Shown here: piece after piece, positions 1 to 11,523 of the stretch
Layout: every line of letters starts with the position of its first letter
Numbering within the stretch: the first letter of the stretch is position 1
DNA from: Neelides folsomi
Lineage: Eukaryota; Arthropoda; Collembola; Neelipleona; Neelidae
Assembly: GCA_034687125.1 (NCBI GenBank)
Contig: JAQGBZ010000546.1
Location: forward strand, 1-33,719
Length of the DNA: 33,719 nucleotides
Direction: 5' to 3'
Translations under genes and position numbers: made by a program
Notes under the pieces: generated by a model
What the model saw: only the letters and a program-made list of their open reading frames with translations
Databases searched by the model: none
What the model was told of the DNA's origin: nothing

Positions 1-174
1 TTTCGGAAATCTCTGGAAACTCAAAATTCAAAATTTCATTTTTACCATAAATGGTTTTTGATTAAAAGCTCCCATATGAATATTACACCTATTAGAATAG
101 AGCAATATTAACGTCCAAAATTGATTTTATAAAGAGAATTAATTTAAACATTCTCTCATTTATATCGCATCTTA

Positions 175-1660
175 TTAGTTCTGTTTGGGTTTGATGGCTG
201 GTTTTCCACCATAAGCATTGATGAAGAAATTCCCAAATAGAATGAGGTAACTTCCATACATTAGAATTGCAGCATACAATGTTCCATATTCTGCCCGGCA
301 TTTGTGGCCATTTCCTGTTGAATTAAACATAGACTTTGAGATTTATAGATAATCAAAGTTTAAGAATATCTTGAATTTTAACTTGATTTAATTTACCAAG
401 CGTCCATAAACAGTAAACGTTGATTACAAATCCAATGACCATTTGAATCATTTGGGATATGGTGATGACTTTAGCATAATGTCTCGGAATTTTAAACCCA
501 AAGGACTTGCAATAAAACATAATAAACATGAAATTTATTCGTTTCAGGGTAAATAAATGAATTTTTATACCTAAATGAATGCAAATTATAAATAAACTTA
601 ATGTAATATACTAAATCTGAACTTACCATTAGTGCATAGTACGAGTACATCCAACTATGAATAAAATAATTGATCAACATAAACCACCTGCTTCGTGGTT
701 CATAAAGACCATAAGTAATCCAGCAATACGACAAAACCTACAAAACATTGGTTTTAAAAGTTATAGACCGTCTCAATTAATACTAATTAGTAAAAGAAAT
801 AAAAAATGGCGAATTCTTACTGTGAAGTGGTGATACCTGTTTAGAAAATCAAAAATCATTAATTACAATTCATTCGGATTTTTCACGATCAAATATAATT
901 TTATAAATAACTTACTATTGTGAACAACTACTTAAAATAATATGCTATTGATCTATGTGAATTTACCAATGCAAGAAAATGAGCTTTTGCTTTCTCAAAA
1001 CAACAAAGAGAGTGTCACCCAATTCAACGAGTTTAGAAAGAGTAAACAAAAGCATCCAAAAAGCCGTGGCTATATTATGCTCATCCCTAGAAATTAAAAA
1101 TATAGGTAAGTCTTGTGGGTGAGTTAACTAGGAACATTCCGAACATTGTCAAGATAATTTAAAAAATACCCAATGTCCAATGTGAATAATTAAATATCAA
1201 CACGTACCAAACACACATTGATGTGTAAATGCCATTTGGCTTCATAAACACAGTAGACATTTCAGGAAACAGTCGAATGACGCCACAAATAGAGAAAATG
1301 GCCAAACCGGCATTCCAAAATGATAGAAAACGCTTTAAATCATATGCTTCCCTATTCTTCATCCATGATTGGACTGAGAAGATGACGATGATGTATGCAA
1401 TGGAAACATAAACGCATAATGACCAATTGGTCAACAAATAACTTCGCCACCATTTAAGTTGTATATTTTCCCAGGGATAAATCCTATTCAATAAAATTAT
1501 AAAAACAATGATAAAATATTTAATTATCTTAAAACTTAATTACTAATATATATATTTTTACAAATTATAATGCCTATTTTAAAATTGAAAATTAACGAGT
1601 TTTTTTATACCTCATATAACTGGGCTCAGAAGTTCGAATTTCGTCCACACTCGTGTTCAT
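175..1660 (-). CDS. ELOVL6-type very-long-chain fatty acid elongase, 7 exons
   Basis: Predicted 3-ketoacyl-CoA synthase of the ER fatty-acid elongation cycle (ELO family), condensing malonyl-CoA with an acyl-CoA. Exons on the minus strand: 1660-1611, 1483-1208, 1086-967, 836-821, 737-627, 505-397, 314-175; all junctions are GT–AG and in frame, giving about 273 residues, the usual size for the family. Visible hallmarks are [30 protein letters not shown], the histidine box HWYHH (residues 148-152), [14 protein letters not shown], and a hydrophobic C-terminal part. The tail ends KPKQN, a KxKxx-type ER-retrieval signal. The wording around the boxes ([25 protein letters not shown]) is closest to the ELOVL6 branch, which extends C12-C16 acyl chains; substrate range is inference. 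The 16-nt exon 821-836 carries the two adjacent histidines and would be missed by ordinary ORF finding. Start chosen as the first ATG before an in-frame join. Confidence 0.93.
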
Positions 1661-2763
1661 TTTAAATTCAAAACGTTTTCTCTGACGCTTAAAAGAAACT
1701 GTCCACAGTTTTCTTTCAACTCTACAAAGTTGAAATTGTTTTGGGGTTGAGGTGTTGAGACGGCTTGTCAAAGGTGATCTTAATTTAGCTTAAAGACGAA
1801 CACTTTGTATGGGAAAGTGAGGGAGGAGAATGAGGGCAATCTCTCTGTTATGGCTGTCTTATCTCCAGATTCCTCTGATAATCTCATTTTTCAATCGTAT
1901 GTAATATAATAAAATGGAAGTACTTTATGTTTATGTTACATCTAGGTAATAGGTAATATAACATATATGTATAGTATGTACTTGTATCAAATTGTATGGT
2001 TATATATGGTTCTGAAGGAACTTGTTTGTGTTTTTGAAATTGAGGGTGAGAATCCATTAAAAAGACACATTGTTGAGATATGGAAAATTTATTCACAGAT
2101 TCATGCAATCATTTGGTATATTTAACTTTTTAAAATAATTTAAACATTTTAAATTCATTGTTCAATAAAAACTAAGCATTAATCTAAGGAAATGGAATTA
2201 GCATTCCTCCACAATTGCACACAAATAATTTAATTTAATTTAATTTGATGGGCCGTCCTTCTTCATTTAATTAATGTAAATTGTGCGAGGAATTCCATAG
2301 TTCATTTTCGTTGTAAATTCATATAATATGTGTTGTGTTGCACTAAGGAATATCAATTATTTGTAATTTTATAATCATTAAGTCTTTTTGTCTACCACTT
2401 TTTATTTCTAGAATACATGGATTAAAATGATTGTCTATATGAAGTCTAGCTCAACTCTAAATAAAAATAATTAAAACAATGAAAATAATGAAATTGGATA
2501 ATCCATTAATGTAAGCTACACGTGTAGTGTAATGCTATTGGAAACATTACAACTGTTTTTGATTTTAATAAACAAATAATTATTTAATTAATTAATTTAA
2601 TTAAACTGGATTTTAATAGAATAACAGTATGATATAATAATAAGTACTAAAAAAATTAGTAAATTATTAGTAAATTCAAGTAAATTCGATAAATTACAAT
2701 ATAAGGAATAAATTATCCGCCTGTTTTCTTCGAACATAATCTAGACATAATATATCATTAGAA
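1661..2763. other. Gene-free interval between divergent genes
   Basis: AT-rich spacer between the elongase start and the lysine-rich gene. The first 200 bases next to the elongase are less AT-rich and probably hold its 5' UTR and promoter. A short run of AATTT units lies at about 2228-2248 and a TTAATTAA-rich patch near 2580-2605. No convincing coding frame or RNA gene seen. Confidence 0.5.
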
Positions 2764-3189
2764 ATGAGCCAAGGGGCTGACAAAAAGTCTCGAAAAGGCG
2801 TTAGGTTCAATAGCGAAGAAGAAAAGCAAAAGTCTTCTTCTCAAGTCATCCGTAGCCAAGATGGGGATGAAGACGCCGATGAGGAATCCAAGGAGTCTGC
2901 TAAAGACAAAAAGTCTCCCAAGAAAGAAGAGAAAAAGGATGTAAAGAGCTATATGAAGGAGAAAGACGCAAAGAAAGATTCGAAAGAGAGCGAGAAGAAG
3001 GACGAAGGAGCAGGAGATGAAAAACAATCGAAAGAAGATCCTCCCCCCAATCCCCAATGGAAATATAAAGATTACATTCAAGACAAGAAAGCTCTTTTGC
3101 TCGATCGGATAATGTACTCGGAAGGAGTGAAAAAAAAGAACGACGAGGAATGGCTGAGCAAAATAAGGAACCGGAAGGGTCGACAGTAA
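2764..3189 (+). CDS. Lysine/glutamate-rich orphan protein with a possible PP1-docking motif
   Basis: Intronless frame of 141 residues beginning at an ATG just after an AT-rich leader. I do not recognise the family. The first ~105 residues are almost entirely K, E, D and S and are probably disordered. The C-terminal third (from about PPPNPQWKYKDYI) is more ordered in composition, with tryptophans and tyrosines and a basic end. Residues 11-16 read KGVRFN, which fits the RVxF consensus ([KR]-x-[VI]-x-[FW]) used by many regulators of protein phosphatase 1; this match is short and may be chance. An AATAAA at 3224-3229, 35 bases past the stop, suggests the transcript ends before the next gene. The codon pattern and much higher GC than the flanks support real coding. 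Confidence 0.72.
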   Translation: MSQGADKKSRKGVRFNSEEEKQKSSSQVIRSQDGDEDADEESKESAKDKKSPKKEEKKDVKSYMKEKDAKKDSKESEKKDEGAGDEKQSKEDPPPNPQWKYKDYIQDKKALLLDRIMYSEGVKKKNDEEWLSKIRNRKGRQ

Positions 3190-3302
3190 TTTATTTATTT
3201 AATAATTATTATTTATATTAAATAATAAAAAATATTTGTAATAAGTACATAAAATGTCATAATTATAATTTTATATAAAGTATTAAATAGTTTTATTTTA
3301 TC

Positions 3303-4097
3303 ATGATCTACAGATGTTTCTTAACTGGAACGAATTCAATTAACGTTCTTCCACCTTATTCAAAGTACTTCGAAGGCGCATTGCCTCCCCAATTCAAATT
3401 CCACCCTGAACGCGTTATGCTCCTAGCTTTTAAACACGAAGCGGCCAAGAGGAAAATCCGATTCGGATTTAAATTTAACCCTGAACGTGAGCCCAAGCCT
3501 TATCCGCCACCTCCGCCGACCAAATATCCATTCTGGATGAAGAAAAGGGTCAATGAGTCCAAGAGAATTTGTAATTGCGGGGCCCGAATGCGTGTGGGAT
3601 ATGTTCCCAACTATTTCCCTTCTCCGTGTCTTTGTCAAGATGAAGATTATTGGTGTGGATGTTACCAGCCGAAATATCAAGTTGGAGACAAAATGTACGT
3701 CACTTGTCCTGAATGCGAAACGTGTGGGTATTTCTGCAATAATCCAGATTACCTTGGAATGTGCAACGACTACTTTGATTGCGAGAAGGACGAGGGCGAA
3801 GGAGATGATTGTTATTATTACGACACGTGTGAGTGCACAGAAGAAGGAACGGAAGAAGGGACAGATGTGGACGAAACCCCAAATAATCAAAATTCACCCC
3901 CATATCGAAAATCGAGGTCAGAATCGAGGGAAATGTACGGGAGACGTTCGTATGAAGGAGCCGGACAGCCAGAACCAAATCCAGATCAAAATGTTCAGAG
4001 GACTAGAAATGAATCTATGGGAGAGGAAAAAGATCTTTGGTCTCCTTCAATTCAATTTCAGGTAGATGCAAATACTTATTTGGCCATGAGGAAATAA
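3303..4097 (+). CDS. Cysteine-rich orphan protein
   Basis: Intronless frame of 264 residues, 113 bases after the lysine-rich gene on the same strand. Family not recognised. Layout: a basic, proline-containing N-terminal part (to ~90, with the run YPPPPPTKYPFW); a cysteine-rich core (~90-175) with about 15 cysteines in CxC and CxxC spacings (CNCG, CLCQ, CGC, CPECETC, CEC); an acidic stretch (EEGTEEGTDVDE); then a polar Arg/Ser/Glu tail. There is no signal peptide, so the cysteines more likely bind metal than form secreted disulphides (inference). An AATAAA lies at 4199-4204. Frames on the opposite strand here are shadows. The neighbouring intronless gene and the lack of introns in an intron-rich region could mean both arose by retroposition or are testis-type genes; nothing in the sequence decides this. 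Confidence 0.75.
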   Translation: MIYRCFLTGTNSINVLPPYSKYFEGALPPQFKFHPERVMLLAFKHEAAKRKIRFGFKFNPEREPKPYPPPPPTKYPFWMKKRVNESKRICNCGARMRVGYVPNYFPSPCLCQDEDYWCGCYQPKYQVGDKMYVTCPECETCGYFCNNPDYLGMCNDYFDCEKDEGEGDDCYYYDTCECTEEGTEEGTDVDETPNNQNSPPYRKSRSESREMYGRRSYEGAGQPEPNPDQNVQRTRNESMGEEKDLWSPSIQFQVDANTYLAMRK

Positions 4098-4921
4098 GAG
4101 AAAATATTTTTCATCTTTTAATACTGTTTTATAATTATTACATTGTTGTACAATTATTGCAATCAAAACAATTTGCCTCGTATATTGACTTATTTTTCAA
4201 TAAATTGTAAGTGTACCAATTTATAACTTTTTTATAACTATTGTATTCAATAACTATTTGTATTTAAAATTTAATCATTTTTCATTTTATAGCATATAGC
4301 ATAATTTTAGTATATTTAATATTATACACATACACATAATATTCTCTTATACCATATTTTTTAATAAAATACAATTTAATCTCATCTTATGATACAAGCA
4401 AAATAGTAACTTTATAAGATTATTCACTATTAATCATTTTCAATTTGGCGATTCTTAAACTAAAATTAAAACTTTTCTACGCTAAGTCATTATTCATTAA
4501 GGATATTTACAAGTACTAAGCACTTAATAAAATTAGAGCTTATTTTGCCAATGTTTATGTACATATTTATTTACACAACTATTAATTGCTTTCGGGTTTA
4601 GACCATAATTTACTTAGGGTTAGTTATTAGTACAAGTCTAAAATTGCATTTTTAGAAACAAAGCCCTCGTTTAGATAAATCATAAATTCTTCAAGATTAA
4701 CATTAAAGAATTATAATGAATTTACATTATTTACGATTTACGATAAATATCCTCCATGTATTTTAAAATATTAAATAACTTCATGTTTACAATAGTTCAT
4801 CTTTAACCGACGACACAATCCAGTAATGTGCTAAAGTCTTGCATAATTATTAATACATAGTTTAGTTATAATTTATAGTTTTTCAAAAACATGAAATTTT
4901 TCTACGAATAGCAAATTAGAC
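4098..4921. other. Convergent 3' intergenic spacer
   Basis: AT-rich spacer between the 3' ends of the cysteine-rich gene and the P450. Apart from the poly(A) signal of the former at 4199-4204 nothing recognisable is seen. Confidence 0.5.
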
Positions 4922-7900
4922 CTATGGAGCAGGATTTCTAATTTTGATGAGACTTGAGTACCTCTTGGGAAATTGATTAAAACCAAAGATAGGCTTTGTG
5001 GTCAATTTCGGATAAGTGGGAGATCTTTCAAAAGTAAACTTTTGTAAAAGTGTTGTAAAGAATTTGAAAAAAGTCGATCTTGCCAAAACTTCTCCCATAC
5101 AAACTCTTTTTCCTGTAAAAACACAAAATGTAAAATATCAAATATATTATTATTTTTTGAATATCAATCCATAATCTAATAAATTTAAATTTACCATAAC
5201 CAAAAGGCATAATTTTATCTTGATTTATTATGTTCATATTTTCATTCAAAAATCTTTCAGGCCTGAAAACTTCAGGATCTTCCCAAATTTTTGAACTGTA
5301 ATGAATTGATTGCAAGTTGAGTCCAACCAACGTTCCCTATAAATAAACAAAGAAAATTTAGCATCAAAAGAAACAATAATTGCTCACTTGCATGTATAAG
5401 AATTCTCATAAAAATTTATCCTTGTTAGATTTGGTGTGATTGGTCATTTCTTCCCATTTTTACCTTTGGAATGTAAAAGTCATTTACTTTGACATCAACC
5501 GACGGAGATCGAAGTGTCATGGGAAGGTTACTAGCAAATCTGAGTATCTCCAATGTAGTTGCTTCCGTATACGGCATGCTGAGAAATAATACAAATTAAT
5601 TACTATTACTATTGTAAATTAGTCTAGTCAAAAGACTAATTAAAAGAAAATACCAATCCGATAAACCCAAGCTCACGTTTCAATCATCGCACAAGAGACA
5701 GACAGGTCATTATTTATTTACATTCATAAATCAATCAAACTAACTGATTATCCCCTAATTAATCCTTAGTTAATGTTAATAGTCATTAATCGTGTGTACT
5801 TGGGCTTGTCTTGTAACGTTGGCCTCCTGTCTGGCCCAATGACCTCGTCGATTTCATCTTGAATCCTCTTTTGAACATCTTGGTTGAGGATCATGTACAA
5901 GATTGCAAATTCCAATGCTGTGCTGGTGGAGTCAATCCCCGTGATAAAAAGGTCCGTTCCCACCATAATCAACTGCTCGTCTATTCATTGAGAAATTTAT
6001 GAATCATTAATCAAAGTCTTCATAATGAGAACATAAAGAATAAATGTAATCCATGGCATAGATGAATAAAGTATGAATAAAATTCAATTTATACATCTAT
6101 AAATTGAAGCAAAATACTGAAATGCATAAAATAAATATATTACCCTCCGAATATAAATAAAATAAATAATACACGAAAATGAAATATTAGAAGTTGCCAA
6201 TATGGGAGAAATACTATGCATTTGGTTTGCATATTTATTCAATATGGAAAATAGCAAAATTCTCGTGAACCCGGATTTAAGAAAAGTAGCCGGTTGGAAT
6301 GATATTCCCATTCTTAATATAACTCATTACTTATTCTAGTACCATATAATATATACCTATCTATGTAATATTTGTAGTTAGATGGTGAGGCATATGCAGT
6401 TGATATATAAATTTTAATATTTACAGGTAAAAGTATAAGAGTTGACTAATTATTACCTGTAAAGTAATTAATTTCATTAGCGTTCATTCCTGGGTTTTTG
6501 GTCTCTGCCAACTTTCGCTCTTCGATTTCCTTGAGATAAACCTCAATAACGTCAGAGGGTTGGTGTTCGTAACTCCTACTCGCCCTTCGCTCCTCCATGA
6601 TTTCCTGTTGATTACACACTCGTAAATGGGAATTGCTCTTATAATTATTTTAGACCAGTTTCGGGAGAGAACAATGAATATGAAATAGGGGTTGAAAATG
6701 ATATTTTACTAGCTTTATTATATACCTTAATGATGGCCTTGATTTCCGTGTGGAGCTTCAAGAGGGAATCCCTTTCCGTCAACCATGGGATAAACCGGAG
6801 GAACGGATACGCGTACATTGGACTATAACCGAGTCGGAGTTCTTTGGAAACCGTATCGGCCAACTTGAGGATCTTCCTCAATTTCGCATCCTCGTAACTG
6901 AACCGAAATCCAGCCACCATGCTCCAAAGGATGTTCGTACTAGGAATTTGAAAGAACTTCTGCATTACTTGATCAACTCCGTCTTTGCTAGTAATGGAAG
7001 TTTCCAAGCGTTGGATGAGTTCGGTCAGCTCAAAGTCAATGGATCCTTCCATGCTCCCTTTGCCAAAACCGAACAGTCGGAGGGAACGAGTTGTAAAACG
7101 ACGAATTTCTTTCCAACCTTCCCCAAACCCTGCTATGAGACCTTAACAAACACAAATGATATTTATTATTTATTTTCCCAACTCTGACACTCAACACATC
7201 AAAAATTCATAATTTAATTTATTTTCTATAAGTTAATTCATAAGTTAATTCATTCATAATTAATTATAAACCAATTCTTACCTAAAGGCTGTCCAAAAGA
7301 TCTTTCAAAATGCATAGGATGATCATTTAGCCGATTGATCCAATCATCAGACGTCATCACTTTTTGACATATTTCATGATCATCGATAAACGCTATATGA
7401 ATCAAGTTTATTAGTGAGACTGAAAAACTGAAGAATATTATGACAATTCAGTAAATGGTTACTAAAATTTTAGTAAAATGAAATTTACCAAAATACTGAC
7501 TCCCGAATTGGAATCCAAATACAGGCCCATACTTAGCACACATATCTTTGGCAAATTCTTGAGTTCTCCCTAAATAGGGAAGGATATAAGGAATACTTCC
7601 TATAAGCGGGAATGACGGAAGTCCTAAAAACATTTTTAATTAAAATAAATAATTTTATATCACAATTTCACAATACAAAATTCCCATTTATGAAAATGTC
7701 AAATTGTACTACTGATGCAAATAGATTAGTATTTAATCCATTTAAACATGAATACATAATATACTGATTGGAATATCTGTCCTGTAGTATTGATATATTT
7801 ATGTGATAATATTATATATTGGAATTTGGTATTAGTTTAGTCAAAAAAATTTTTTATTTCATTTACCTGGTGGCTTTTTCTTTGTCTCCCTTTTTCTTTG

Positions 7901-7951
7901 AACATAGGCAAAGTAAAGGAGTGTGAGGAGGAGAAGAACCGGGAGCCACAT
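4922..7951 (-). CDS. Cytochrome P450, CYP2-clan type, 9 exons
   Basis: Predicted microsomal haem-thiolate monooxygenase, about 507 residues. Minus-strand exons: 7951-7867, 7623-7489, 7392-7282, 7141-6726, 6604-6457, 5980-5800, 5578-5464, 5336-5195, 5112-4922; every junction is GT–AG and in phase. Order of hallmarks: N-terminal membrane anchor (WLPVLLLLTLLYFAY) followed by basic residues and the PPG hinge; C-helix W120-KEI-R124; I-helix GTDLFITGIDSTST (G313-T317 oxygen-activation site); K-helix E369-IL-R372; FRPERF (421-426); haem loop FGYGKRVCMG with Cys449 as iron ligand. All key residues are intact, so the gene looks functional. The exon pattern and the I-helix/PERF wording fit the CYP2 clan; no individual CYP name can be given. 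The substrate is unknown: detoxification or endogenous lipid/hormone oxidation are both possible. Confidence 0.95.
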
Positions 7952-9672
7952 GGTCTTCTCAACGTGTGGGCTTGTCGTGAAGGTGTTGAGACCAAGAGCT
8001 GTCATCAGACTCACTTCCGAACTGACCACCAAACTTCGGAACGAACGGAGAGGAACATTTTTAAATGGGAGATTCCACGGGAATTGATGGGGAAATTCTC
8101 AGGACTTGCGACGGAATTGGAAGAGTTGAACTTCGCTCACGTTCTTCTTGGAAAATACCAAGTCCGGTTTATCTACTTTACACACACACACACACAGAGT
8201 GGGCTTGTTTAAACATATACTTAACGTTTGTTCTACTCCCACTCAAAATTACATGTGTTTACAACAATGTGCGAAACCCTCATTATTATATGTATGAAAT
8301 TCAAGTTTCAATAAACAATTAAACTTTGCAACTCCTTCGTCACTACCTCGATTCAATACGCAAATACATAGAATGAATGAAATATATCTAATATGTTTAT
8401 TAATATTATAGAGAGAATATAACCAATTATTACAATATTTTTCTTATTATGTGATGTGTGTACATAAATAAAGGTACTTATTGTAAGTATATTAATAATA
8501 TAGCTTTCACTTATTATATATCCCCTACATCCGTTATGCATTAAATATTAGGTACTTATATGTACACTCGTATTTGTTTTCTGGCTTCACAATATTTATC
8601 ATATGAATATCATCCTTGAATATACGAAGGCATAAAATCATGTTATAATTTATTAATAGTGCATAGCTTACAAGGAATTATATTAATACTTACACAGGGA
8701 GATTAATTATGTAACATAAATAATAATCCAAATGGCCTATCCTCTGATGAAGCGATTATGATTTATTAATTAAATGTAAGTTGAAACTTACCATTTTCAT
8801 AATTTAATTACTAAAATTGAATATCACGAATGTAATAATATTTACATTATTTGCGTCAATCAAAATTCCAATTTAACCACAGCACAGGCTCAGCATCATG
8901 TTCATAAATTATCAGCAATATAATCGACTTTAAGAAAAACGAATATGTTAATTGATAATTGCAGTTGCAATGCAGTTAATGGTTAAATAAACTTAAAAAT
9001 AATTATAGTATAGTATAAAGGAAAAGTTTTCTTTTTTGTCAGTGAGTAAATGCATTTCGTATTTATTTTTAAGATGCACTAATATGTCTCTTATGATTAT
9101 AATTAAGTTATTATTATCAATAAAACATTAATGCCAACTCTAATTATTTAATTTCAATATAGGTATGATAACTAATTTGATTCACCAAAAAAGACAAACA
9201 ACCACTAAATTTTTTCCAATTTATTGCATTTAAATGTAGTAAAAATTATAAAACAATGAAATTACAGCATAAGCATTACATAATAAGTACATAATATATT
9301 TTGATAAAATTACTTTTAGATATTATGTAATGTCAATAGGCAATAGATCATTTAACGTAAAAACTTAATAATTACTTATTAAAGAGATAATATAATAGTA
9401 GCGTGTATTAAAATTATTACTACTCCTTGGTCTACTCTATGTCCATATTTCTTGCATTGGTAATTAAGGCAATATTTTATTCACTTGTAAAATAATAAAA
9501 TGATGTCTTAATTTATTTAAATAAACTTATTTTTCATTTACTGATATAATATGCACAAACTCACAATTTCTGTTATAGTTAAAGGTGAAATTTCAGAGTA
9601 TTTGGAATTATTTACATTATTTGAATTATTTCACAAGTATTATCAGTTTATCAGTGTGCTGAATAAGAAATA
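7952..9672. other. Gene-free interval upstream of the P450
   Basis: About 1.7 kb between two minus-strand genes. The first 200 bases next to the P450 ATG are richer in GC and probably contain its 5' UTR; a TCAGTT initiator-like word (minus strand, 8025-8020) lies about 38 bases after an AT-rich TTTAAAA-like word near 8060, a weak core-promoter candidate. Beyond 8300 the DNA is AT-rich with no coding signal that I can support. Confidence 0.45.
8180..8197. repeat. (AC)n microsatellite
   Basis: Nine perfect AC dinucleotides upstream of the P450 gene. Confidence 0.9.
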
Positions 9673-11523
9673 TTAATGTGCTGTAATATTGCATCCAAGA
9701 AAATCCGAGTAAGCAAATTGCGCTTTTGTAGGCAGCAACCTTAATAAAATGGAAAGGAAATAATTAATAATTAATCCAATTTACATTTTAATACTTTACG
9801 TAAAATTCATAATTTTAAATATTCATAATTGCATAATATTTTATGCATAATTTATATTATTTATAAGAATCAAAATTTAAAAAAGTACCAGGTGAAAATT
9901 GCCATTAATTTGATCATCCAAGGAGTAAAAATATAAAGATATTCACGCCTTATTCCATTCACAATTTGCTTTGCAGCCTCCTCGGGTTGAATCAAAGGAA
10001 GTAAAAGTGGAAATCTAAGAGAATGTATTGCATGAATTATTTTGTTCGTTTTTATCTCAATTAATTTTGCCATTTTGTTGTGAGATTGGGCTTACCTTGT
10101 TTTAGGTTGTGAACCATCTAACATCTCGGTCATAACAAAGAAAGGATAGGAAGTTGTGAGTTTGATGTCAGGCTTTTCTGGATGTAAACGAATTTCGTCG
10201 CGCAATGCTTCCATCATTCCATGCACTGCATGCTTGCTTGAGCTACAAATTAATGTATTTTAATGGTTTTCAAGTTTTGAGTTTTTGTTAGTTGGTCCTT
10301 GTATTCTTTTTAGCGTTTTTAACAATGAGAATAATGACTAATGACCAGTTTAAAAAAAATTAACACTTAATTCACCGTGAAAGTGAAACATTAAATTTTA
10401 CCTGTAAGCTACAATGTTCGACAATGAAAGAACTCCAGAAGCAGAACAAACTGACACGATGTGACCCTTTTTCTTTTCAATCATTGTGGGCAAAAATTCC
10501 TTTAAGATCTGTAAATTACAATTTAATTAAGATTTTAATTCTAACATTATTCAGTTTTTTATGATTATTTACTATATTTGATAAATTCAGTAATTGATAT
10601 TACCCAAAAATTGGAAAAGACATTGATTTTGAAGAGATCTTCTATTGTTTTATGTGTAGTGTCAACTAATGGATTGACTTCGAAAATCCCAGCATTGTTA
10701 ATGAGCATTGTAATATCACCAACTTCTCTTTTCACCTAAAGAGATCATAATTAATCATTAAGAAATATAATTAATTGGTGTGCATGATAATTTACATAAT
10801 TTGATGTTCAATTAACATAAATAAACATTAGTATTGCCTTTTATCAATAGCCAATATTATCAATCATTGAGTTAATAAAGTCACTAGAGTTGTTTGTACT
10901 TACACGATCTGCTGTTTCACGAACTTGATCTTTATCTGAGACATCTAATGAATATGTATGGGCCTTTCCACCTTTAGCTCTAATTTCCATTGCGACCTTT
11001 TCGTTTGGTCCGGGGCTTCTGCTCCAAAGTACAAGAATCGCCCCACTGTTTGCGAGCTGGAGACAAATTTCTCTCCCAATTCCTCTCCCGGATCCTGTGA
11101 TCTTCAAGCAAAACACGCTAATTGAATATCAAGAACATACCTTAACATTTCAATATCAAATTAATTAGATTTTGTTAACTATGTGCCTTATATACTTTGT
11201 ACTACTAACCTAAGCTAATATAATAAACTCAAAAACAATCAATTACTTACAAGGATAATTTCATTGTGAAGAGATTTGAGCCGCTTTCGAATGAAAAATC
11301 TGAACATCACTTCTAAATAGGTGTAAAACATGTAAATATGGAGCCAGATGAATTGTAAGATGGTGAAAAGGAAGTTTGTCTTTTTCTCATTCTTGGGCTG
11401 TGTGGCACTCATGACGGAAGTGCAAGAGAAGAAGGCAATGAAAGAGGGATGCTGAACAACACTTAATAATTTTTCCTGAATGTCAACTCTGTATTGAGAA
11501 AAGGATGAATGCGAAGCACCCAT
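9673..11523 (-). CDS. Membrane-anchored short-chain dehydrogenase/reductase, SDR16C (retinol dehydrogenase) type, 7 exons
   Basis: Predicted oxidoreductase of a retinoid- or fatty-alcohol-like substrate, about 349 residues. Minus-strand exons: 11523-11251, 11101-10904, 10735-10604, 10508-10402, 10242-10096, 10014-9889, 9739-9673, all in phase. A hydrophobic stretch near residues 48-75 anchors the protein before the Rossmann fold. Cofactor loop TGSGRGIG (93-100), NNAG (170-173), and the catalytic set S223, Y236, K240 (YSSSK) are intact. The wording after the active site (TTSYPFFVMTEML) and the C-terminal LLPTKA...DFLG match the SDR16C group (RDH10, SDR16C5) rather than other SDRs. At the end of the second strand the family's usual Asp (LWD) is replaced: LWSRSPG, which suggests NADP(H) use. 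Start is the first in-frame ATG; an upstream in-frame GTG exists but is not used. Confidence 0.93.

Noticed and set aside
2758..3081. 107-codon minus-strand frame opposite the lysine-rich gene
   Set aside because: It is the antisense of a K/E-rich coding run, which automatically gives a Phe/Leu-rich open frame; no membrane protein resemblance.
3187..3312. Joining the lysine-rich and cysteine-rich frames through an intron
   Set aside because: No donor/acceptor combination near the junction keeps both frames, and a poly(A) signal sits between them.
3423..4065. Several frames of 90-170 codons overlapping the cysteine-rich gene on both strands
   Set aside because: Shadows of the 264-residue frame, which has the best start, composition and poly(A) placement.
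6750..7187. 145-codon plus-strand frame
   Set aside because: Antisense to P450 exon 4, whose C-helix and splice sites are clear.
7898..8322. Plus-strand frames of 85-104 codons
   Set aside because: They overlap the P450 first exon and its upstream region and run through the AC microsatellite; no family resemblance.
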